This document shows, one piece after another, positions 58,903-64,000 of a DNA stretch of 64,000 bases. Origin of the DNA: CAKZYD01 sp039814715 (lineage in GTDB: Bacteria > Pseudomonadota > Alphaproteobacteria > Sphingomonadales > CAKZYD01); the NCBI GenBank assembly GCA_039814715.1, contig JBCCAR010000018.1, forward strand, positions 1 to 64,000, in the 5' to 3' direction. How positions within the stretch are numbered: position 1 is the stretch's first letter; every line of letters begins with the position of its first letter. The position numbers and the translations under genes were made by a program. Under the pieces are notes generated by a model, which had not been told where the DNA came from, did no database searches, and was given only the letters and a program-made list of their open reading frames with translations.

Positions 58903-60144
58903 ATGACCAAACCGCTGTCAGAGTATAATTTCTTCGATCCTGCTTTGATTGAAGACCCGTTTGAATTTTATCAGGCTGCAATGGCGCAGGCCCCGATATA
59001 TCAGATCCCAGGCACCAATTTTTTCTTGGTGACGAAATACGATATCGTCGCCAAAGCCCTGAAACGTCATGATGTGTTTTCAAACAACTTCGGCGCGATG
59101 CTGGCAGGGAGTAACGCGGAAGATCCAGACGTGAAGGCGATTTTGGATGAAGGCTGGCCCCAGGCGGACACGCTGCTTACCAATGATCCGCCAAGCCACA
59201 CGCGCTTTCGCAAGCTCGTCAATCTTGCTTTCAGCCAAAAGCGCGTCAACCAAATGGAGGAGTATATTCGCTCCATCGCTAATGAGCTAATCGACCAATT
59301 CATTGACGACGGCGAATGCGATTTTATGCAGGCGCTGGCCATCCCCCAGCCTGTCGCGGTCATCGCCGAACAATTGGGGGCCGACCGCTCTGAAGCGGCA
59401 ACGTTTAAACGTTGGACAGATGCTTTCGCAGACCGGATTGCTGGCAATTACGGAAAAGAGCGCGAAATCGAATGCGCCAAAGACGTCGTGGAATTTCAAA
59501 AATACATGTTTGAAAAACTGCAAGAGCGTAAAAACAAGCCGCAAGATGATCTCCTGACTGACCTTGTCCAGGCCCGCATAGATGGAGAGCAGCCACTCAC
59601 GGACGCTGAGCTTCTCTCCATTGTGCAGCAGCTTATGGTCGCTGGCAATGAAACGACAACGAACACCATGGCTGGCGGCTTGCTGCAGTTAATCCAAAAC
59701 CCCGAGCAAATGGCCAAAGTGCGCGCAGAGCGCAAGCTCATTCCAAACATGGTGGAAGAAGTGCTGCGGCTTGAATCAGCTACGTCTGGCATGTGGCGTG
59801 TTGTGAAAGAAGATACTGAGCTGGAAGGGGTCAGTGTCCCGGCTGGTTCCATGCTGCACTTGCGCTATGCGGCGGCGAACCGTGATCCTGATAAGTTTGA
59901 AAATCCAAATGATTTTAAAGTTGATCGGAAAAATGCCAACAAGCAGATGGCTTTTGGTCAAGGCATTCATGTGTGCGTCGGGCAGATGCTTTCACGCAAA
60001 GAGCTGTGCATTGCCTATGACATCATCTTCGATCGCTTGAATAATATTCAGCTCGCCGAAGGGAAAAACGATCTCAAGCACATGCCCAATGTGATGCTTC
60101 GCGGCCTGAAAGAACTGCACATCACCTTTGACAAGGCTGCGTAA
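58903..60144 (+). CDS. Cytochrome P450
   Basis: 413 residues with no membrane anchor, as in soluble bacterial P450s. The I-helix oxygen-activation motif is LMVAGNETTTN near residue 245, the K-helix ExxR is EEVLRLES near residue 285, and the heme-binding loop is MAFGQGIHVCVGQ with Cys358. It hydroxylates or epoxidises a hydrophobic substrate using electrons from a ferredoxin. The Rieske protein at the head of the cluster is a possible but atypical donor. A GGAGG precedes the ATG. The family (CYP number) cannot be assigned by eye. Confidence 0.95.
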   Translation: MTKPLSEYNFFDPALIEDPFEFYQAAMAQAPIYQIPGTNFFLVTKYDIVAKALKRHDVFSNNFGAMLAGSNAEDPDVKAILDEGWPQADTLLTNDPPSHTRFRKLVNLAFSQKRVNQMEEYIRSIANELIDQFIDDGECDFMQALAIPQPVAVIAEQLGADRSEAATFKRWTDAFADRIAGNYGKEREIECAKDVVEFQKYMFEKLQERKNKPQDDLLTDLVQARIDGEQPLTDAELLSIVQQLMVAGNETTTNTMAGGLLQLIQNPEQMAKVRAERKLIPNMVEEVLRLESATSGMWRVVKEDTELEGVSVPAGSMLHLRYAAANRDPDKFENPNDFKVDRKNANKQMAFGQGIHVCVGQMLSRKELCIAYDIIFDRLNNIQLAEGKNDLKHMPNVMLRGLKELHITFDKAA

Positions 60145-60186
60145 TCGCTCCATCCTGGCCCCATAACATCACAAAAGGGGGCTACT

Positions 60187-60681
60187 ATGGGTTTGTTTGA
60201 TTTCGTTCGCGACGCTGGGGAAAATTTGCTGAAGAAGGTTGGTGTCGGGGATGACCCGGACACCGGTGATGTAATCGCCAAAATCCAAGAGCATGGCTTA
60301 GTGGTCAAAGGCCTGTCGGTGCGCGTTGCCGGTGATGTGGCGATGGTTGGCGGCGAGGTCGCTGATCAAGAAACGCGCGAGAAGGTCATTCTCGTGGTCG
60401 GCAATGTCAAAGGCATTGCCGCGGTCGATGATCAATTGTCGATTGTGCTTCCCGAGCTACCAGAGGTGCCCGCCCCAGAGACAGCGCCAGCGCCTGAGCC
60501 TGAGGCCGCTGTCTTCTACACAGTTGTGCGCGGGGATACGCTTGGTAAAATTGCCAAGGCGCATTATGGCAATGCCATGAAGTATCCGGTGATTTTTGAA
60601 GCGAATAAGCCGATGCTCACGGACCCAGACCGCATTTATCCTGGTCAGGTCCTGCGCATTCCGCCGCTGGCCGTTAGCTAA
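60187..60681 (+). CDS. kbp: Potassium-binding protein Kbp (BON + LysM)
   Basis: 164 residues. It opens MGLFDFVRDAGENLLKKVG, nearly the same as E. coli YgaU/Kbp. A BON domain (about 28-92, ending NVKGIAAVDDQLSIV) and a LysM domain (about 112-162, FYTVVRGDTLGKIAKAHYGNA ... IYPGQVLRIP) follow, joined by a Pro/Glu linker. There is no signal peptide, as in the cytoplasmic E. coli protein, which binds K+. It is 42 bp after the P450 gene but is likely unrelated. Its stop abuts that of rnr with no gap. Confidence 0.93.
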   Translation: MGLFDFVRDAGENLLKKVGVGDDPDTGDVIAKIQEHGLVVKGLSVRVAGDVAMVGGEVADQETREKVILVVGNVKGIAAVDDQLSIVLPELPEVPAPETAPAPEPEAAVFYTVVRGDTLGKIAKAHYGNAMKYPVIFEANKPMLTDPDRIYPGQVLRIPPLAVS

Positions 60682-62940
60682 CTAGCGCCGCCGTCGGCCA
60701 AGCCGCACATTTTTTGGCCGTCCTTGCTGCGGCCTTGAATTAGGGCGTTTGCGTTTTGAAGGTCCGTCTAAAAAGCGGTGTTTGGGCTTTGTTAAAATAC
60801 TCACACGCACCCCGCCGGAGACGGGGGCGGCTTCTTCAATGCGCGCACGCACCTCATCGCCCAGCCTGTAGGCCCAGCCTGACCGCTCGCCCACCAGTGC
60901 TTGGCGCGTTTCATCATAGACCATGTATTCGTCCGATAGGCGCGCGGCAGGCGCGAAGGCATCTGCGCCCATATCGCCAACGCGCAGGAATAGCCCAGCT
61001 TTGGCAATCCCCGTGATGCGGGCCTCAAAATGCTCACCTTGATGATCAGCAAAATAGGCTGCGAGATAGCGGTCCATGGAATCGCGCTCAGCGGCCATCG
61101 CGCGCCGTTCAGTGACGGAGATATGGTCGGCCGTGTCGTCCAGCTTTTGCAGTTCCCACTCCTCTAGCCCGCCTTCGCCCAGCTTGTAAGCGGCGATCAA
61201 GGCCCGGTGGACGACGAGGTCCGCATAGCGGCGGATGGGGGAGGTGAAATGCGCGTAGCGGCCAAGGGCCAAGCCAAAATGGCCCATATTTTCAGGCGTA
61301 TAGCGCGCTTGCATCTGCGTGCGCAGCACCATATCCGACACGCCAATCATATCCTCGCGCTCTTTTGACATTTCAAGCACGCGGTTAAAGACCTGGGGCC
61401 GCACGACTTGGCCGCGTGCCAGCTTATAGTCAAAGCCATCAAGGAAGCTGCGCAGCGTCTCCATCTTATCCATGGAAGGCTCTTCATGGACGCGGTAAAT
61501 CAGCGGCTGGGCTTTTTTCTCTAGCGCTTCCGCCGCTGCAACATTCGCGGCAATCATCATGTCTTCCACGACGCGGTGGGCTGTCAGCCTGTCTCTCAAA
61601 CGCACATCAGAAACCTTGCCATCTGGCCCGAGCAGGATTTTCTTTTCCGGCAAGTCCAGCGCAAGCGGGCCGCGCTTGTCGCGGGCAGAGGCAATGGCGT
61701 TATAGCATTCCAGCAGTGGCCGTAAAACACTATGGATCAAGGGTTTGGTTGCATCATCTAAGTCGCCATCAAAGGCTGCTTGGGCTTGCTCATAGCTAAT
61801 ATTGGCTGCGACTTTGATGAGTGCGCGGCTAAAGCGATGGCTCTTCAGCCGCCCAAGGGCATCAAAATACAAATGCACCGCAAGGCTCGCCCGGTCTTCG
61901 CCTTCTTTCAGGCTGCACAGGCCGTTTGATAGCGCTTCGGGCAGCATCGGCACCACGCGGTCAGGGAAGTAGCAGCTGTTGCCGCGCTTGCGTGCCTCCT
62001 TATCCAGCGCAGATCCGGGACGCACAAACTCAGCGACATCCGCAATGGCCACGATCGCATGAAATCCGCCTTCGATATTAGGGTGCGGCGCGGCCCAAAT
62101 GGCATCATCATGATCACGCGCATCGGCGGGGTCGATGGTGATCAGCGGTACATCACGCAGGTCTTCGCGCGCGCCCAGCGGCGGCATCACGGCTGTTTCA
62201 GCTAGCTGCACAACCTCGCTGGGGAAGTCGTTGGGGATATCATGCTGGTGGATGGCAATGAGGCTCACATTGCGCGGGCCCAGTACATCGCCGAGCCGCT
62301 CTAAGACCTTTCCTACCTTTGCGCCGCGCTGGCTTGAGCGCAGCACTTCCGCGCGGACCAATTCCCCATCTTCCGCGCCTTTGTCGTCGCCGGAGGCTAC
62401 CAGCAGAAAATCGCTTCGACCTTTCTCTACTGACTCAATGAAGCCGCCTTCGCCGTCATGGCGATAGACGCCCACCATCGCCCGCGGCGGGGCGTCCAGC
62501 TTTTTAATGATCTGGCCGCGATAGCCTTTGTCGCCCGCTGGGCGCAGCCGGGCCAGGACCTTATCGCCTGCCGCAAGCGAAGAAGGGCGCTGGCGCGATT
62601 GGCGTCCCCCTTTTTTAAAGTCCTCCAGCCGCACACGCGGCCCATCGCCATCGCCCTTCCAGGCTTCCGCAAAGCCAAAGGCGCTGCCGCTCTCGCTGAT
62701 GCCCGTCACATAAACAATAGAGACATTGGGCATTTGCCCGGCCAGTTCATAGCCCTTGCCTGGCCCGCGCGCGATCATGCCCCGCGCCACCATCTCACGC
62801 AGCAGCGTCTTCAAAGCGACACGGTCTTCACCCTTAATGCCAAAGGCATTGGCCAGGTCACGGCGAGTCACCTTGCTGTCAGCATTTTCTATATAAGAAA
62901 CAATGTCTTCCGCGAGCGGGAAGGGCGTATCTGTCGTCAT
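60682..62940 (-). CDS. rnr: Ribonuclease R
   Basis: 752 residues. N-terminal winged-helix region (VTRRDLANAFGIKGEDRVALKTLL), cold-shock domains, then the RNB catalytic domain with ITIDPADARDHDDAIWA near residue 268 holding the metal-binding aspartates. RLTAHRVVEDMMIAANVAAAE and FTSPIRRYADLVVHR also mark the family. A C-terminal S1 domain (about 630-715) and a basic tail follow. It is a processive 3'-5' exonuclease that degrades structured RNA. It converges with kbp with directly abutting stops. Confidence 0.96.
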   Translation of the reverse strand: MTTDTPFPLAEDIVSYIENADSKVTRRDLANAFGIKGEDRVALKTLLREMVARGMIARGPGKGYELAGQMPNVSIVYVTGISESGSAFGFAEAWKGDGDGPRVRLEDFKKGGRQSRQRPSSLAAGDKVLARLRPAGDKGYRGQIIKKLDAPPRAMVGVYRHDGEGGFIESVEKGRSDFLLVASGDDKGAEDGELVRAEVLRSSQRGAKVGKVLERLGDVLGPRNVSLIAIHQHDIPNDFPSEVVQLAETAVMPPLGAREDLRDVPLITIDPADARDHDDAIWAAPHPNIEGGFHAIVAIADVAEFVRPGSALDKEARKRGNSCYFPDRVVPMLPEALSNGLCSLKEGEDRASLAVHLYFDALGRLKSHRFSRALIKVAANISYEQAQAAFDGDLDDATKPLIHSVLRPLLECYNAIASARDKRGPLALDLPEKKILLGPDGKVSDVRLRDRLTAHRVVEDMMIAANVAAAEALEKKAQPLIYRVHEEPSMDKMETLRSFLDGFDYKLARGQVVRPQVFNRVLEMSKEREDMIGVSDMVLRTQMQARYTPENMGHFGLALGRYAHFTSPIRRYADLVVHRALIAAYKLGEGGLEEWELQKLDDTADHISVTERRAMAAERDSMDRYLAAYFADHQGEHFEARITGIAKAGLFLRVGDMGADAFAPAARLSDEYMVYDETRQALVGERSGWAYRLGDEVRARIEEAAPVSGGVRVSILTKPKHRFLDGPSKRKRPNSRPQQGRPKNVRLGRRRR

Positions 62941-63061
62941 GGCGAGACGTTAGCGCGTTTAGATGGCCCTTGTCGAAAAGGATTTGTTCGCATGGTATAA
63001 AAAATAGAACGTACCACGCTGCATAGTGCACGTGTGAGCCGCTCACTCACAGCAGCGCATG

Positions 63062-63087
63062 CAAAAACAGGGGCGCAAGGCCCCTGT
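63062..63087 (-). terminator. Rho-independent terminator of the PEP-CTERM-type gene
   Basis: On the reverse strand ACAGGGGC and GCCCCTGT pair perfectly around a 5-nt loop and run into TTTTT (63063-63067), about 28 bp past the stop of the upstream gene. It reads in the direction of that gene. Confidence 0.85.
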
Positions 63088-63114
63088 GTTCGAAATTCCT
63101 AACATGTCTCTGGA

Positions 63115-63810
63115 TCAGCCTGCGGATGGCATGCCCAGCGCTTTACGGATTGACCTGCGGCGCAGGGCGCCCGCGCCGAGGAGCGCAGAGCCGAACAGAA
63201 TGCCTGCAGCTGGGACGGGTACGGCGGAAACAGTGAGCTCAAAGGTGCCTGCATTAGGATCGTTATCGCCTTCCCAAAAAGCAATCTCGTACAGGCCTGC
63301 CTCCAAAGAGGAGAACAGAACAGTGCCGCTTTCTAGGGTGTCGTTGAAAACGCTATTTGGATCAGAGTCAAAGTTGTCGCCGATGCGTTGGCAATTCTGG
63401 GCACCGCCGCCGGAGGCCACGTTGGCGCAATTTACAGAGAGGTTGGCTGCATTCGCCGTTACAATCGTACGGTCGGGTGTGGTCACATCGGTTCCACTAA
63501 TATTCGCGCCATTCGGCAGTCGGAACAAACCAAAGCCAGAGGAGCCGTCTTCATTGCCAGCGCTTGTATAGTCAGCGAGGGTTAGCGAGAACTGCGGTGT
63601 TAAAACTTCAAAACGGATCGTGCCTGAGGCGACATTCCCACTTTGCGTATCAAACGTGGCCTTCAGGGTATTGCCACCACTACCAATATCACTGAAAACA
63701 GCTTGGTTCTGGGTGAAATGGTAACTGTCGAACGTCGCTGCCTGGGAAGATCCAATGAGGCACATCGCTGCCACACTAGACATCAAGGCGATAGAAAGAG
63801 ACTTGCTCAT
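63115..63810 (-). CDS. Exported protein with PEP-CTERM/VPLPA-type sorting tail
   Basis: 231 residues. An N-terminal signal peptide (MSKSLSIALMSSVAAMCLIG..SQAA) is followed by a beta-rich domain of about 170 residues with two cysteines (NCANVASGGGAQNC). The C terminus has the tripartite sorting signal: the VPVPAAG motif, a short hydrophobic helix (ILFGSALLGAGAL) and a basic RRRSIRKA end. Such proteins are processed by an exosortase and linked to surface or extracellular polysaccharide. No exosortase gene is in this window. The central domain is not one I recognise. Confidence 0.8.
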   Translation of the reverse strand: MSKSLSIALMSSVAAMCLIGSSQAATFDSYHFTQNQAVFSDIGSGGNTLKATFDTQSGNVASGTIRFEVLTPQFSLTLADYTSAGNEDGSSGFGLFRLPNGANISGTDVTTPDRTIVTANAANLSVNCANVASGGGAQNCQRIGDNFDSDPNSVFNDTLESGTVLFSSLEAGLYEIAFWEGDNDPNAGTFELTVSAVPVPAAGILFGSALLGAGALRRRSIRKALGMPSAG

Positions 63811-64000
63811 AGATAAATACCCTTACGCAACATAAACAAAAGAGGCGCTAAAACACTCGCGCTTGCCGAGTAGTGAGCAAATTGAGTGCCAAGACGGCTA
63901 AGGGTTTGAATTATCGGGAGTTTAAGACTGGCGCGCGCTGATTTTTTGCTAAGCTGTTAAAGATACCGACAGTCCTGGGTTGCGCCGGTTATCGTTCATG

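Noticed and set aside
1..64000. CRISPR array, prophage or insertion sequence
   Set aside because: No regularly spaced direct repeats, transposase, integrase or phage structural gene was recognised anywhere in the window.

Overview
The window is a chromosomal segment of an alphaproteobacterium. The signs are a ChpT phosphotransferase, a split car locus, the rpmE/ABC-transporter neighbourhood, a scpA-scpB-tatA-tatB-tatC-serS-surE-pcm block followed by yajC-secD-secF, a Usg-like protein, and dispersed stem-loop repeats of a kind common in this class. I cannot fix the genus. The chpT-che arrangement and the P450/SDR genes would suit a marine Caulobacterales-, Parvularculales- or Sphingomonad-like organism, but that is inference. 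I see no phage, insertion sequence or CRISPR array.

Layout. 1-3.8 kb (minus): carA and the first codons of carB, separated by a SulP anion transporter and a short carbonic-anhydrase-like ORF that lacks the active site. 4-8.5 kb: yqeY, dnaG, rpoD (the old macromolecular-synthesis theme), then a patch of dispersed repeats. 8.8-15 kb: rpmE, an ABC exporter, a small membrane protein, a GtrA/GT2/GT-C glycosylation module and tRNA-Val. 15-24.7 kb: efp, an inositol-phosphatase-family gene, an amidase, a MotA/MotB-like membrane pair, meaB, ygfZ, pyrC and small genes. 24.8-31.5 kb: chpT and a compact cheA-cheW-cheY-cheB-cheR operon without a receptor gene. 31.5-36.6 kb: xthA, an ErpA-type protein, a dGTPase-like HD hydrolase, argS and a SPOR protein. 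36.6-44.3 kb: a long co-directional run from nagZ through scpAB, tatABC, serS, surE and pcm. 44.3-52.5 kb: an NlpD-like lipoprotein, a DUF815 ATPase, yajC-secD-secF, two small metabolic-type genes, a helix-hairpin-helix protein and trmFO. 52.7-60.1 kb is the most accessory-looking part: a LuxR-type regulator divergent from a Rieske-SDR-SDR-MDR-ThuA-SDR-epoxide hydrolase-P450 cluster. 60.2-63.8 kb: the potassium-binding protein Kbp, RNase R and a PEP-CTERM-type exported protein.

How the genes work together. Most are core functions: pyrimidine synthesis (carA, carB, pyrC), replication and transcription (dnaG, rpoD), translation (efp, argS, serS, rpmE), protein export (tatABC, yajC/secDF), chromosome segregation (scpAB), peptidoglycan recycling and division (nagZ, SPOR, NlpD-like) and repair (xthA, pcm, surE). 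The parts most worth a second look are the dead carbonic anhydrase coupled to SulP inside the car locus, a near-identical dyad motif found there and in front of the P450 cluster, the oxidative cluster itself, the ion-motor-like pair, and the receptor-less Che operon beside chpT.
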